A stretch of DNA of 64,000 nucleotides from Halomonas maura (GCF_030409305.1 NZ_JAUFPQ010000018.1:186001-250000), one strand, 5' to 3'. Counted from the first letter of the stretch, positions 46,086 through 56,105 are shown. Numbers and translations: made by a program. The notes: a model not told the origin generated them from the letters alone.

Positions 46086-46367
46086 TCAGAGCATCTCCCG
46101 GCTGGCGTCCATCACTCGGCCATCGACCGTGCGCTGCACCCTGTCCTCGATCTCGCTGCATAGCGACTCGACCTCCGGCACCGTCTGCCCGACCACCGCG
46201 AAGGTCCATTCGCTGGTCTCCAGGCGTTCACGCTCGGCGCTTTCGCAGACCGCCACCGCCGGGTTGCGGCCGTAGCGCTGGTGCATGCCGCGCATGCGCT
46301 GACGCTTCTCCTTGAGGGAGGCGCAGCCAGGAAGGGAGATCCGCAGGGTAAGAATGCCGAGATTCAT
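46086..46367 (-). CDS. DUF503 (YlxP-like) protein
   Basis: A 93-residue protein ([22 protein letters not shown] start; [23 protein letters not shown] core) of the DUF503 family. The family is small and often encoded near ribosome-maturation genes; the function is unknown. That context is absent here. Confidence 0.8.
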   Translation of the reverse strand: MNLGILTLRISLPGCASLKEKRQRMRGMHQRYGRNPAVAVCESAERERLETSEWTFAVVGQTVPEVESLCSEIEDRVQRTVDGRVMDASREML

Positions 46368-46467
46368 GGCCACTCCTGGTTGCTGGGGGTGCAGGATCTT
46401 GGCGTGTCTGGATCCGCATCCTGCCGCCCCTGCCGAGCGCAAGACGGCCCGGGGTGTCGCGTGCCAC

Positions 46468-47304
46468 TCAGTCACGCTTCGTGCCGATGCCGATATTGAC
46501 CCGGCTGGTCAGCACCGCGGAGGCGTTATCTCCGGCGCGCTGCCGAAGCCTGGCCGCTAGCTCCTCGAGGACCCGAGCCTGCTGCTGCTGCGAGAGGTCG
46601 GCGACCAGCTGGCCGGGGATGGGGTTGCTGTACATCAGCCAGTCCCACAATGCCTGGCCCGATCTGAAGCGCAGGGATTCGGTGACCCGCTCCACCCGGA
46701 CGTCCCGCAGGCCGGTGGTGATCAGCCGATGACGCAGCTTGTTGGGCCTGCCGAGCTGGAACGGCAGGGGGGGCGACTCGGGGCAGAGATCAGGGAACTC
46801 GGGTACCGCGGCCTGGATGGCGTCCATCAGGAAGCACATGAAATCGACCTCCTCGGGAAGGCCGAGGGCGATCACCATGACCGTGCCGCCCGGCCGGGTG
46901 ACCCGGACCATCTCGGCCAGGCCGGCCATGAAGTCGGGGAAGAGCATGACGCCATACTGCGATGCCGTCATGTCGAAGGTGTCGTCGTCCAGCTGCAGGG
47001 CGTCGCCGCGCATGGCCCGGGCCTCGAGGTTGTCGATCCCCGCCTGCCGGGCCCTGGCCTCGAGCCGTTCGATCATGGCGGGGGAGAGGTCGATGGCGGT
47101 GACCCGCGCCCCCAGGCGAGCCGCCGGCAGGCTCAAGGCACCACTGCCGCAGGCCACGTCGAGAAACGACATGCCGGGGACGAGGCCCGCCCGGCGCAGG
47201 GCCTCGTTGCCCAGCCACAGGTGCGTGGGGGTGACGAGCCGATCATAGCCCGCCGCGAGGCTGCTCCAGACATCGCGTATCGGGTCGAAGTCGAGAATGG
47301 GCAT
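46468..47304 (-). CDS. Class I SAM-dependent methyltransferase
   Basis: A 278-residue UbiE/MenG-like methyltransferase. FLDVACGSGALSLPAARLGA is SAM motif I, and GDALQLDDDTFDMTASQYGVML and MVRVTRPGGTVMVIAL are motifs II/III. The substrate is unknown. ATG 47304 has an AGGGGGA site; the frame continues upstream without family sequence. Confidence 0.82.
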   Translation of the reverse strand: MPILDFDPIRDVWSSLAAGYDRLVTPTHLWLGNEALRRAGLVPGMSFLDVACGSGALSLPAARLGARVTAIDLSPAMIERLEARARQAGIDNLEARAMRGDALQLDDDTFDMTASQYGVMLFPDFMAGLAEMVRVTRPGGTVMVIALGLPEEVDFMCFLMDAIQAAVPEFPDLCPESPPLPFQLGRPNKLRHRLITTGLRDVRVERVTESLRFRSGQALWDWLMYSNPIPGQLVADLSQQQQARVLEELAARLRQRAGDNASAVLTSRVNIGIGTKRD

Positions 47305-47424
47305 GACTTTCCCCCTGAGCGGCGGCCGAGGTGACACCCACATCCAACTGCGCTGCGGCTTGTCTCCTGTAAGTGTAGAGGGCTCACCATGCGGCCTAAC
47401 CCTCTCGCGAGCCCGCGGGGTGAC

Positions 47425-47850
47425 TCAGCGGGGGTCAGGGCGTCCCTTGCGGCCCAGGGGACGCGGGCGAACCCAGAGCCAGCTGAGGCCGACGAGGCCG
47501 CCGAACAGCGTGTAGACGGCGATGAACACCCAGGCGGGCGCCTGATAGAACAGCAGCCGGTGCAGCCAGTGGGCAATGAAGGAGCCCGAATACACGACGT
47601 CCCCCGCCCTTTCCCGCAGCGCCATCTCCCACACGGTGAGCGGGCAGAGGGTGCCCAGCCAGGCCTCCAGCACCACGAAACCGATCGCCCCCAGGTGCGC
47701 GAGGCGGAACCACGGGTTGCGCACCCAGCGCCAGCCGAGAGGCTTGCCGACCAGCGTCAGTGCGAGTCCCAGGATCACGAACAGCACGAAGGCCGCGTGG
47801 ACCACCAGGATGGCATCCGCCGCCAGGGAGTAGAGCAGGCGAGGATCCAT
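47425..47850 (-). CDS. DUF2784 membrane protein
   Basis: A 141-residue protein with four predicted membrane helices. VHAAFVLFVILGLALTLVG, RNPWFRLAHLGAIGFVVLEAWLG, CPLTVWE and FIAHWLHRLLFY are typical of DUF2784. Function unknown. It stands alone between a methyltransferase gene and a gene remnant. Confidence 0.82.
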   Translation of the reverse strand: MDPRLLYSLAADAILVVHAAFVLFVILGLALTLVGKPLGWRWVRNPWFRLAHLGAIGFVVLEAWLGTLCPLTVWEMALRERAGDVVYSGSFIAHWLHRLLFYQAPAWVFIAVYTLFGGLVGLSWLWVRPRPLGRKGRPDPR

Positions 47851-47905
47851 AAGGCCTCCTCGAGGAACGGTGATGCGACCGCCATCTCCGGCCCGCAGGG
47901 CTATA

Positions 47906-48100
47906 TCAGGATTGGACATCGAAGGCCGCAGGGAAGCTCACCCTCGCCTCGAGCTTGCGCCATCGGGCCAGCGCCGCCGCCAGCGGCCCCATGCCGTACC
48001 CGCCGGGTCTGCCATCCGAGAGGGACACGGCGGAGAAGGCCACATGCCCGAGTAGGGCACCGGCCTCATCGGCGACCAGCGCTATCGGCAGCGCTCGATA
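47906..48100 (-). pseudogene. Remnant of a GNAT N-acetyltransferase
   Basis: About 65 codons remain. ALVADEAGALLGHVAF followed by SLSDGRPGGYGMGPLA matches the central strand and acetyl-CoA loop region of YhbS-like GNAT proteins. The usual N-terminal third and most of the C-terminus are missing; FPAAFDVQS may be the far end after an internal deletion. It abuts the stop of the PLP enzyme. Confidence 0.6.
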
Positions 48101-48104
48101 TCGG

Positions 48105-49334
48105 CTACCCCAGCGCCCGCTCGAAGTCCTCCAGCAGATCATCCCGATCCTCGATGCCCACGGAGAGGCGAATGGTGCCGTCGGAGATGCCCATCGACGC
48201 CCGCCGTTCCGGCCCCATCTCGAAGAAGATGGTGTGCGCCACCGGAATGGCCAGGGTGCGATTGTCGCCGAGGTGGCTGGAGAGCACCACGCCTCGCAGC
48301 TTGTTCAACACGTCAAAGCAGGCATCGTTGTCGACCAGATCGATGCTCATCAAGGCCCCGAAGCCGTTGAACAGTTCCTGTGCGCGCTGATGTTGCGGAT
48401 GTGCCGTGAGGCCCGGGTAGTAGACCTGCTTGATCGCCTCGTGCCGGGAGAAATACTCTGCCAGCGCCTGTGCATTGCTGCAGGCCTTTTCCATGCGCAG
48501 GGCCAGGGTTTCCGAGCCGATGGCGATGCGGTGGGCCGAGTCCGGTGCCAGGGTCGCGCCCATATCACGCAACCCCTTCTTGCGAATCTGTTGCAGGCCC
48601 CATTTCTGTGGATCGCCTGTCCGATAGGCGGGGTTGATATTGGGGTAGCGACGCCAGTCGAATTCGCCAAGATCCGTGACCGCGCCGCCCAGGACTTCAC
48701 CGTGGCCGGCGATGCACTTGCTCAACGAGTTGATGCTCAAGCCGGCGCCGACCGCCTTCGGCAAGAACAGTGCCGGTGAGGTCATGGTGTTATCGACCAC
48801 GTAGACCAGGTGCTGCCGGCGGCAGAATTCGCCGATCGCCTTCAGGTCCGCCACCTGAGTGCAGGGGTTGGCGATGGTTTCGACGAAGACCATGCGGGTA
48901 TTGGGTCGCACCGCGGCTTCCACATTGGCGACATCGGTGGCGTCGACGAAGGTGACCTCGATGCCGAAGTGGGTCAGCGTCTGAAACAGGCTGTTGGTGT
49001 TACCGAACAGAAACTGGCTGGAGACCAGATGATCCCCGGCTTTGAGCAGCGTCAAGCAGGTGGCGGTAATCGCCGCCATGCCGGTGGCAAAACAGATGGT
49101 ATCGCTACCCGCTTCCAGCGCACTGATCTTGGTTTGCAGCGCAGTGGTGGTCGGATTGTTCTGCCGACCGTAGGAATAGCCGGGCTGCTTGTTCTGGAAC
49201 ACCGCGGCGAGCTCTTCCGCGGTGTTGTAACCGTAGAGAACGACGTGATGCACCGGCTTGTGCACGGAGCCGTGCTCGATCGGCGATGCTCGATCGCCGT
49301 GGACAATCTTTGTGGTAAAACCCTTGTTTTTCAT
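48105..49334 (-). CDS. Cys/Met-metabolism PLP enzyme (methionine gamma-lyase/cystathionine synthase-like)
   Basis: A 409-residue PLP fold-type I enzyme. YSYGRQNNPTTTALQTKISALE, TICFATGMAAI and the Lys motif INSLSKCIAGHGEVLGG are those of the Cys/Met family. SDGTIRLSVGIEDRDDLLEDF closes it. The exact reaction (gamma-lyase, O-acetylhomoserine sulfhydrylase or gamma-synthase) cannot be told from sequence alone. ATG 49334 fits the family start. The gene appears somewhat less GC-rich than its neighbours, a possible sign of transfer. Confidence 0.85.
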   Translation of the reverse strand: MKNKGFTTKIVHGDRASPIEHGSVHKPVHHVVLYGYNTAEELAAVFQNKQPGYSYGRQNNPTTTALQTKISALEAGSDTICFATGMAAITATCLTLLKAGDHLVSSQFLFGNTNSLFQTLTHFGIEVTFVDATDVANVEAAVRPNTRMVFVETIANPCTQVADLKAIGEFCRRQHLVYVVDNTMTSPALFLPKAVGAGLSINSLSKCIAGHGEVLGGAVTDLGEFDWRRYPNINPAYRTGDPQKWGLQQIRKKGLRDMGATLAPDSAHRIAIGSETLALRMEKACSNAQALAEYFSRHEAIKQVYYPGLTAHPQHQRAQELFNGFGALMSIDLVDNDACFDVLNKLRGVVLSSHLGDNRTLAIPVAHTIFFEMGPERRASMGISDGTIRLSVGIEDRDDLLEDFERALG

Positions 49335-49506
49335 TGCGATGCCTACCTGATCCACAAACGTCAAACGCAACAGCAAATTTCCCCAGACGTGATACTGCTC
49401 GACCAGGTCTCGAATCAGCGCAAAGGCGCTCGGGGCGGATGATCCGGTTCATGAGGTCATCAGGCTCCTCCGGCGCAACACGACGAGGTGCGTTACCCTG
49501 ACGAGC

Positions 49507-50469
49507 TTACCGCCCGCGCATCACCCGCACCACATCGGCCATGGTCGCCAGGGCGATCTCGGCCGGCGTCTTGCTGCCCAGGTCCAGGCCGATCGGCATG
49601 CGGATGCGGGCGAGGGCCTCGTCGTCCAGGCCGCCGCTGCGCCGCAGCCGCTCGGCGCGGTTCGCCGAGGTGCGCTGCGAGCCCATGACGCCCACATAGA
49701 AGGCCGAGCCGCGGACGGCCTCGATCATGGTCAGGTCGTCCAGGCGAGGGTCATGGGTCAGGGCCACCACCGCGGTCATCGAGTGGGCGGGGTGACGCCT
49801 GAGGTACTCGCTGGGCAGCTCGCGCCGGCAGCGGGCGTCGCCGGGGATGAAGTCGGCCCAGGCCTCGGGACGGGGATCACAGACCACCACCTCGAAGCCC
49901 AGCGACTGCGCGAACTGTGCGCAGTACTGGCTGACCGGCGAGATCCCGGCGATCACCAGCCGCGCTGCCGGGCCGACGCGAATCCTCGCCTCCCGGGCGA
50001 AGAGCTCCACGCGCGGGCCCGGAGCAGTGGCCGTCGTCCACTGGCTGACACCGGTGTCCAGCGTCACATGGCGCTCCTGCAGGGGGCCGCCCCGCAGGGC
50101 CTCGGCGTAGACCTCCAGCTCGCGGAACGCCCGCCGGTCGGCGGGCCAGTGTTCCACCAGCACCTCGAGACGCCCACCGCAGGGCAGGCCCACTCGGCTG
50201 GCGTCGATCGCATCGCTGCCAGCCCCGTAGGCGATGACCTGAACCGGGGCCCGGAAGGCCCCGGTGGTCAGGCGCGCCAGGAAGTCCTCCTCCACGCAGC
50301 CGCCCGACAGGGAGCCGACATGTCGGCCATCGGCCCGGGCGACCAGCAGCGCGCCCGGCGCGCGGGGCGCGGAGCCGAAGGTCGACAGCACCGTGCACCA
50401 CCAGAGCTCGTGTCCCTCGGCCAGCCAGCGTCGCGCGGCCTCGACCACCTCCAGATCCAGGGCCTGCAT
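49507..50469 (-). CDS. XdhC-family molybdenum cofactor sulfurase-like maturation protein
   Basis: A 320-residue protein with the XdhC/CoxI N-terminal domain (TVLSTFGSAPRAPGALLVA, GSLSGGCVEEDF) and a Rossmann-like C-terminal domain (LVIAGISPVSQYCAQFAQSLG; YVGVMGSQRTSANR). XdhC inserts sulfurated Moco into molybdenum hydroxylases. It lies two bases after the large-subunit gene, its obvious client. Confidence 0.87.
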   Translation of the reverse strand: MQALDLEVVEAARRWLAEGHELWWCTVLSTFGSAPRAPGALLVARADGRHVGSLSGGCVEEDFLARLTTGAFRAPVQVIAYGAGSDAIDASRVGLPCGGRLEVLVEHWPADRRAFRELEVYAEALRGGPLQERHVTLDTGVSQWTTATAPGPRVELFAREARIRVGPAARLVIAGISPVSQYCAQFAQSLGFEVVVCDPRPEAWADFIPGDARCRRELPSEYLRRHPAHSMTAVVALTHDPRLDDLTMIEAVRGSAFYVGVMGSQRTSANRAERLRRSGGLDDEALARIRMPIGLDLGSKTPAEIALATMADVVRVMRGR

Positions 50470-50471
50470 GG

Positions 50472-52730
50472 TCAGGCCTCGAGCTGATCGGCGATCGGCA
50501 GGCGGCGGAGGCGCCGGCCGGTGGCGGCGTGGATGGCGTTGGTCACCGCCGGGGCGAGCGGCGGCACCCCCGGCTCGCCGACGCCGGTCGGCGCCTCGCC
50601 GGATGCCACGATATGCACCTCGATCTCGGGCATCTCGTTGTGGCGCAGCACCTGGAAGTCGTTGAAGTTGGACTGTACCACCTGGCCCCCATCGAGGGTG
50701 ATCTCGCTGTGCAGGGTGGCCGCCAGGGCGAAGCCGATGCCGCCTTCCATCTGGGCGCGGATCACGTCCGGGTTGACGGCCATCCCGCAGTCGACCGCAC
50801 ACACCACCCGGTCGACCCTGAGGGTGTTCTCCGCATCGACCGAGACCTCGGCGACCTGGGCCACATAACTGCCGAACGACTGGTGGACGGCGATGCCGCG
50901 GCCGCGCTTCACGTCCTCGGCGCCCGGTTCGAGCGGTGACGTCCAGCCGGCCTTGTCGGCGGCCAGGTCCAGCACGCCGCGCCAGCGGGGATGATCCGCC
51001 AGCAGCTCGCGGCGATAGCGGTAGGGGTCCTGGCCCGCGGCCACCGCGGCCTCGTCGATCAGCCCCTCGGTGGAGAAGGCGGTGTGGCTATGGCCCACCG
51101 AGCGCCACCACTGCACCGGGACGCCGATATCGCTCGGCGAGTGCAGCTCGACGTGGAGCGCCGGCACGGTGTAGGGCAGGTCGGAGGCGCCCTCCACGGA
51201 GGTGGGGTCGATGCCGCCCTTGACCATCATCGACTCCATCGAGGTGCCGGTGAGGATCGACTGGCCGACGATGCGCTGGTGCCAGGCTACGGGCTTGCCG
51301 TTGTCGTCCAGGCCCAGGCGGGCGCGGTGGACATTGAGGGGGCGGTAGTGGCCGCCGCGGGTGTCGTCCTCGCGGGTCCAGACCATCTTGATCGGTGCCT
51401 TGCGGTCCTGGTCGCGGGCGGCCCTGGCGATCGCCACCGCCTCCAGCACATAGTCGCTGACCGGGTTGGCGCGACGGCCGAAGCTGCCCCCGGCATAGAG
51501 CTGGTGGATGGTCACCCGCTCCGGCGACAGGCCGAGCAGCTGCGCCACTGCCTGCTGGTCGAGGGTCTGCCACTGCTCGCCGTTGTGGATGGTGCAGTGA
51601 TCGTCCTGCAGGTCCACCACACAGTCGAGCGGCTCCATGGCTGCGTGGGCCAGGTAGGGCACCACATAGTCGGCCTCGATGACCCGGGCCGCCTCGTTCA
51701 GCGCGGTGTCGGCGTCGCCGCGCCGGGTGACCGGCTTGCCGGGTTCCCCGGCCCGCTCGCGGTAGGCGGCCTCGATCTCCTCGCTGCCCAGGGTGAAGGC
51801 CCGTCCGTCGTCCCATTCGAGCGTCAGGGCGTCTCGGCCCCGAATGGCGGCCCAGGTGTTGCTGGCCAGCACCGCGACCAGGTCGCCGTCGCGGGTCGGG
51901 GAGGGGAAGCGCACGCTGGCCACCACGCCCGGCACCTTCAGTGCCTCGCCGTCGTCGACGCTGGCCAGCCGGCTGCCGAAGCGCGGCGGATGCGCCGGCA
52001 CGGCGACCAGCATGCCGTCCAGCTGCACGTCCTGGGTGAAGCGGGCGCTGCCGTCGGTCTTGGCGGGGCTGTCCTGGCGCATCAGGCGCTGCTTGCCGAT
52101 CAGCGTGAACCGCTCGGGGGATTTCAGCGTGACCTCCTCGGGCACCGCCTGGCCGGCGGCGGCCTCGGCCAGCTCGCCGAAACCGAGCTCGCGACCGGAG
52201 GCCTCGTGGAGCACCTTGCCCTGGCGCACGCTCAGGCTGGCAGGGGCGACCTCGAGCCGCTCGGCGGCGGCCGCCACCAGCATGGCCCGCGCGGTGGCAC
52301 CGGCGCGGCGCATCTGCTCGAAGGCGTTGGCGATGGCGGTGCTGCCGCCGGTGCCCTGGATGCCGAACGCCAGGTTCTTGTAGCGCCTGGTGTCGGCCGG
52401 GGCGCCCTCGACGCGCACCGACTCCCAGTCGGCGTCAAGCTCCTCGGCGACCAGGGTCGCCAGTCCGGTGTAGCTGCCCTGACCCATCTCGATGTGCTTG
52501 GCGATCACCACCACCTCGCCGTCCGGCGACACGCGCACGAAGGCGTTGGGGGCGAATTCGCCGTTTTCGTCGGCGGCCCGGGCCCCACCGCCGCGGCCCA
52601 GCAGGGGCACCATGTAGAGGCCCAGGGCGAGCCCGGCGGTGCCCGTCATGAAGCCGCGCCGACTGATGTTCACCAGCCGGTCCGCTGCCGCGGGGGCCTT
52701 GTCATGCTGTCGATTCGCCAATACGTGCAT
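50472..52730 (-). CDS. Tat-exported molybdenum hydroxylase large subunit (IorB/aldehyde dehydrogenase-like)
   Basis: A 752-residue Moco subunit of the xanthine oxidase family. A Tat signal (SRRGFMTGTAGLALGL) marks periplasmic placement. KHIEMGQGSYTGLATLVAEEL, GGSFGRRANP and the active-site GEPGVPPLAPAV, with its catalytic Glu, are visible. The fusion-like arrangement resembles isoquinoline 1-oxidoreductase beta and periplasmic aldehyde dehydrogenases. No separate FAD subunit is present, as in those enzymes. The substrate is unknown. Confidence 0.88.
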   Translation of the reverse strand: MHVLANRQHDKAPAAADRLVNISRRGFMTGTAGLALGLYMVPLLGRGGGARAADENGEFAPNAFVRVSPDGEVVVIAKHIEMGQGSYTGLATLVAEELDADWESVRVEGAPADTRRYKNLAFGIQGTGGSTAIANAFEQMRRAGATARAMLVAAAAERLEVAPASLSVRQGKVLHEASGRELGFGELAEAAAGQAVPEEVTLKSPERFTLIGKQRLMRQDSPAKTDGSARFTQDVQLDGMLVAVPAHPPRFGSRLASVDDGEALKVPGVVASVRFPSPTRDGDLVAVLASNTWAAIRGRDALTLEWDDGRAFTLGSEEIEAAYRERAGEPGKPVTRRGDADTALNEAARVIEADYVVPYLAHAAMEPLDCVVDLQDDHCTIHNGEQWQTLDQQAVAQLLGLSPERVTIHQLYAGGSFGRRANPVSDYVLEAVAIARAARDQDRKAPIKMVWTREDDTRGGHYRPLNVHRARLGLDDNGKPVAWHQRIVGQSILTGTSMESMMVKGGIDPTSVEGASDLPYTVPALHVELHSPSDIGVPVQWWRSVGHSHTAFSTEGLIDEAAVAAGQDPYRYRRELLADHPRWRGVLDLAADKAGWTSPLEPGAEDVKRGRGIAVHQSFGSYVAQVAEVSVDAENTLRVDRVVCAVDCGMAVNPDVIRAQMEGGIGFALAATLHSEITLDGGQVVQSNFNDFQVLRHNEMPEIEVHIVASGEAPTGVGEPGVPPLAPAVTNAIHAATGRRLRRLPIADQLEA

Positions 52731-53200
52731 CAGGACACCTCCTGGCCGAGCGATGCCGCCGCCGTGTGAATGGCGGCGCGTATCCGTACATAGGTGGCGC
52801 AGCGGCAGAGATTGCCGTTCATGGCGCCGTCGATCGCTGCATCATCGGGCGCCGGGTTGTCGCGCAGCAGCGCCGTGGCCGCCATGATCTGGCCCGACTG
52901 GCAGTAGCCGCACTGGACCACGTCGAGCTCGCGCCAGGCCTGCTGCACGCTGGCGCCGGTCGCGTCCTCGGCCATCGCCTCGATGGTGGCGACCCGGCGA
53001 TCACCGACGGCGGAGAGGGGGATGATGCAGCTGCGGGTCGGCTGGCCGTCCAGGTGCACGGTGCAGGCGCCACAGAGCCCCTTGCCACAGCCGTACTTGG
53101 TGCCGGTGTGGCCGACGAGATCACGGATCGCCCACAGCAGGGGCATGTCGTCCGGAGCATCCAGCTCGTGGGTCTGCCCATTGATGGTCAGGGTGGTCAC
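52730..53200 (-). CDS. 2Fe-2S subunit of the molybdenum hydroxylase (IorA-like)
   Basis: A 156-residue protein with two [2Fe-2S] domains. [15 protein letters not shown] binds the plant-ferredoxin-type cluster; [10 protein letters not shown] and LCRC bind the helical-domain cluster. It passes electrons from the Moco subunit, probably to a cytochrome encoded elsewhere. The start is GTG 53200, overlapping the mocA-like stop (GTGA). The stop overlaps the large-subunit start (TGATG). Confidence 0.9.
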   Translation of the reverse strand: MTTLTINGQTHELDAPDDMPLLWAIRDLVGHTGTKYGCGKGLCGACTVHLDGQPTRSCIIPLSAVGDRRVATIEAMAEDATGASVQQAWRELDVVQCGYCQSGQIMAATALLRDNPAPDDAAIDGAMNGNLCRCATYVRIRAAIHTAAASLGQEVS

Positions 53201-53925
53201 GGTCGTTCTCCTTGTGGTTCTCGGCGATCATTCGGGTCAGCGTCGTCGTCGCCGCCGGGGCGCGTGGCGGGCGCCATGCCCTGCTCCGGCGCCGGGGGGC
53301 CGGGGCGCTGCGACGGCAGGGCGGCCAGGTCTGCGGCCAGGTCGATATCGACATGGATGCCGGGGTCGTCCACCGCGAGTTCGAGGCATCGCGAGCGGTG
53401 GCGGGCAACGATGCCGCGGGCGCCCTCGTCGCCCGCCAGGGCGCTCAGCTCGGCCCAGAACTCGCGGCCGAACAGCACCGGATGGCCCGGTCGGCCGGCA
53501 TGGCGGGGGCGGACGATGCGCGCCCCCGTGGCGCGGTCCCGCAGCTCCCCGAGCGTCTCGGGCGACAGGCAGGGCATATCGCCGAGCAGCACCGCCGCGG
53601 CCACGGTATCCGCCAGGGCCGGGTCGCCCGCCAGGCCGGCGAAGGCGTCGGCGAGGCTCGCCCCGAGCCCGTCGCGGGCATGGGGCGCCCGAATGACGGG
53701 CGTATCGGGCGTGAGCCCGAGTGCCTCGGGCTCGTCGTCGTCGCGGAGCACCACGCGCAGCCGGGGAAAGGCCGCCGCGGCGTTGGCCACCGCAGCGGCC
53801 AGCAGGGGCTGGCCATCTGGCAGTCGGGCCCGGCGCTTGTCGTCGGCGCCGAAGCGCCGGGATGCCCCGGCAGCCAGGATCACCGCCACCACGTCCCGGG
53901 GGGCGCCCCCGGCGGGGTCGCTCAT
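53197..53925 (-). CDS. MocA-like molybdenum cofactor nucleotidyltransferase
   Basis: A 242-residue protein with the nucleotidyltransferase start [19 protein letters not shown] and the [13 protein letters not shown] metal-binding segment. MocA converts Moco to the cytosine dinucleotide form used by xanthine-oxidase-family enzymes, which matches the genes downstream. Both ends overlap neighbours by four bases. Confidence 0.85.
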   Translation of the reverse strand: MSDPAGGAPRDVVAVILAAGASRRFGADDKRRARLPDGQPLLAAAVANAAAAFPRLRVVLRDDDEPEALGLTPDTPVIRAPHARDGLGASLADAFAGLAGDPALADTVAAAVLLGDMPCLSPETLGELRDRATGARIVRPRHAGRPGHPVLFGREFWAELSALAGDEGARGIVARHRSRCLELAVDDPGIHVDIDLAADLAALPSQRPGPPAPEQGMAPATRPGGDDDADPNDRREPQGERP

Positions 53926-54920
53926 AGCCGGACCAGCATCTTGCCGCGGTTGGCGCCCTCGAAGAGCTTGAGGAAGGCATCCGGGGTGTTCTCCAGGCCG
54001 TCCTCCACGGTTTCCTCGTAGTCGAGCCGGCCGCTTTCGACCTGCGGGCCGACCGCCTCGAGGAACTCGGGGTAGTGGGCCCAGTGGTCGAAGACGATGA
54101 AGCCTTCCATGCGGGCGCGGCGGATCAGGATCATCGCCAGGTTGCCGGGGCCGGCGCTGGGGGTGGCCTCGTTGTAGCGGGCGATCATGCCGCAGACGGC
54201 GATGCGCGCGCCGACCCTGAGGGTGTTCAGGGCCGCCTCCAGGCAGGTCCCTCCGACGTTCTCGTAGTAGACGTCGAATCCCTCGGGGCAGGCCGCTTGC
54301 AGCGCCTCGGTGAGCTGGGCGGCATCCTTGCCCTGGTAGCCGACCGCCTTGACCCCCCGGGACTCGAGCCAGTCCAGCTTGTCCCGGGAGCCGGCGATGC
54401 CGACCACGCTGGCGCCCCTGGCCTTGGCCAGCTGCACGGCCAGCGAGCCCACCGCGCCGGCGGCCCCGCTGACCAGCACGTTGTCGCCTTCCTGCATCTC
54501 GGCGATGCGGTTCAGCCCGGTCCAGGCGGTCATGCCCGGCATGCCCAGCACGCCCAGGTAGGCCTGCTCGGGCACCTTGAAGCCGGGCAGTGGCTCGAGT
54601 TCGGCGCCGGGCAGCTGGGCGACATCGCGCCAGCCGGCCATGTGGCGCACCCTGGTGCCCACCGGGAAGGCCGCATCGCGGGACTCGATCACCTCGCCGA
54701 TGGCGGCGCCCTCCAGCGGCGCGTTCAGCGCGAAGGGCTCGATGTAGGTGGTCACGCCGCTCATGCGGCCGCGCATGTAGGGGTCCACCGAGAGCCAGGT
54801 ATTGCGCACCCGCACCTCGCCGTCGGCCAGTGCCGGCAGCTCGCTCTCGTGGAGCTCGAACAGCGACCGTGCCGGGGTGCCCTGGGGGTGGTCGTTGATG
54901 GTGAAGTAGCGTGCTTGCAT
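53922..54920 (-). CDS. CurA-type NADPH-dependent alkenal/quinone reductase
   Basis: A 332-residue medium-chain reductase without zinc ligands. LSVDPYMRGRMS, VLGMPGMTAWTGLNRI and VSGAAGAVGSLAVQLAKARGA (NADPH loop) are signatures of the leukotriene B4 dehydrogenase/CurA group. It reduces alpha,beta-unsaturated carbonyls. Its stop overlaps the mocA-like start, so it heads the operon that includes the molybdenum hydroxylase. Confidence 0.87.
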   Translation of the reverse strand: MQARYFTINDHPQGTPARSLFELHESELPALADGEVRVRNTWLSVDPYMRGRMSGVTTYIEPFALNAPLEGAAIGEVIESRDAAFPVGTRVRHMAGWRDVAQLPGAELEPLPGFKVPEQAYLGVLGMPGMTAWTGLNRIAEMQEGDNVLVSGAAGAVGSLAVQLAKARGASVVGIAGSRDKLDWLESRGVKAVGYQGKDAAQLTEALQAACPEGFDVYYENVGGTCLEAALNTLRVGARIAVCGMIARYNEATPSAGPGNLAMILIRRARMEGFIVFDHWAHYPEFLEAVGPQVESGRLDYEETVEDGLENTPDAFLKLFEGANRGKMLVRL

Positions 54921-55022
54921 CGGTCTCGTCCTCTGAATGGATGCCGTGATGATCGGGAATACCTAGGGCATCGTCGTCATGTCACGCCAATCGGTGCTGG
55001 CTGGCGTGACCTCGATGAGGCC

Positions 55023-55044
55023 GGCCGCCCAGGGGCGGCCGGCG
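55023..55044 (-). terminator. Hairpin downstream of the alcohol dehydrogenase gene
   Basis: CCGGCCGCC and GGCGGCCGG form a 9-bp stem with a four-base loop, just beyond the stop at 55053. It separates this gene from the CurA-type operon. Confidence 0.6.
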
Positions 55045-55052
55045 GTCGGGCC

Positions 55053-56105
55053 TCAGGCCTTGAGCGAGGCCATGTCGATGACGAAGCGGTAGCGCACGTC
55101 ACCCTTCTGCATGCGTTCGAAGGCGGTATTGATGTCCTGGATGTCGATGGTCTCGATATCGCAGCGGATATCATGTTCGGCACAGAAGTCGAGCAGCTCC
55201 TGAGTCTCCTCGATGCCGCCGATCAGCGAACCGGCCAGCACGCGGCGCTTGAACACCAGGTTGAAGCCCTCGATGGCCGGTTCGATGGGGTCGAGCAGGC
55301 CCACCAGGATATGGGTGCCGTCGTACTTCAGGGCCGCCAGATAGGGGTTCAGGTCGTGCTGGACCGGCACGGTGTCGAGCATGAAATCAAAGGTCTCGGC
55401 CACCGCTTCCATCTGTGTGGCGTCGCTGGAGACCACCACGTGGTCGGCGCCGTGGCGGCGGGCTTCCTCGACCTTGGCCTCGGAGCGGGTGAAGACGGTC
55501 ACCTCGGCGCCCAGTGACTTGGCCAGCTTGACGCCCATGTGGCCGAGGCCACCCATGCCGATCACCCCGACCTTGTGGCCGGCCTGGACGCCGTAGTGCC
55601 TGAGCGGCGAGTAGGTGGTGATGCCGGCGCACAGGATCGGTGCGGCGGAGGCGAGGTCGATGCCCTCGGGCATGCGCAGCACGAAATGCTCGCTGACCAC
55701 GATCTGGTCCGAGTAGCCGCCCTGGGTGAAGCTGCCGTCCTGGCGGTCGTCGCTGCCGTAGGTCATGGTGAAGCCCTCGAGGCAGAACTGCTCGACGCCG
55801 TCCTGGCAGGGCTGGCAGTGGCGGCAGGAGTCGACCATGCAGCCGACGCCGACCAGGTCGCCGACCCGGAACTGGCTCACCTCGTCACCCACCGCGGTGA
55901 CACGGCCGACGATCTCGTGGCCGGGCACAATGGGGAAGCGGGTCATGCCCCAGTCGTCGCGGGCGAAGTGCAGGTCGCTGTGGCAGACGCCGCAGTAGAG
56001 GATCTCGATGGCGACATCGTCCGGGCGTGGCTGGCGGCGCTCGAAGCTGAAGGGGGCCAGGGGCTGGTCGGCGGCGTGGGCCGCATAGGCGCGGGTCTGG
56101 CTCAT
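55053..56105 (-). CDS. YahK/CAD-like zinc alcohol dehydrogenase
   Basis: A 350-residue NADPH-dependent aldehyde reductase. CGVCHSDLHFARDDWG and VPGHEIVGRVTAVGDEVSQF hold the catalytic zinc ligands; CRHCQPCQDGVEQFC holds structural zinc; GMGGLGHMGVKLAKSLGA binds the cofactor. The family detoxifies reactive aldehydes. The nearby YqhC-like regulator at 56850 is a plausible controller. Confidence 0.9.
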   Translation of the reverse strand: MSQTRAYAAHAADQPLAPFSFERRQPRPDDVAIEILYCGVCHSDLHFARDDWGMTRFPIVPGHEIVGRVTAVGDEVSQFRVGDLVGVGCMVDSCRHCQPCQDGVEQFCLEGFTMTYGSDDRQDGSFTQGGYSDQIVVSEHFVLRMPEGIDLASAAPILCAGITTYSPLRHYGVQAGHKVGVIGMGGLGHMGVKLAKSLGAEVTVFTRSEAKVEEARRHGADHVVVSSDATQMEAVAETFDFMLDTVPVQHDLNPYLAALKYDGTHILVGLLDPIEPAIEGFNLVFKRRVLAGSLIGGIEETQELLDFCAEHDIRCDIETIDIQDINTAFERMQKGDVRYRFVIDMASLKA

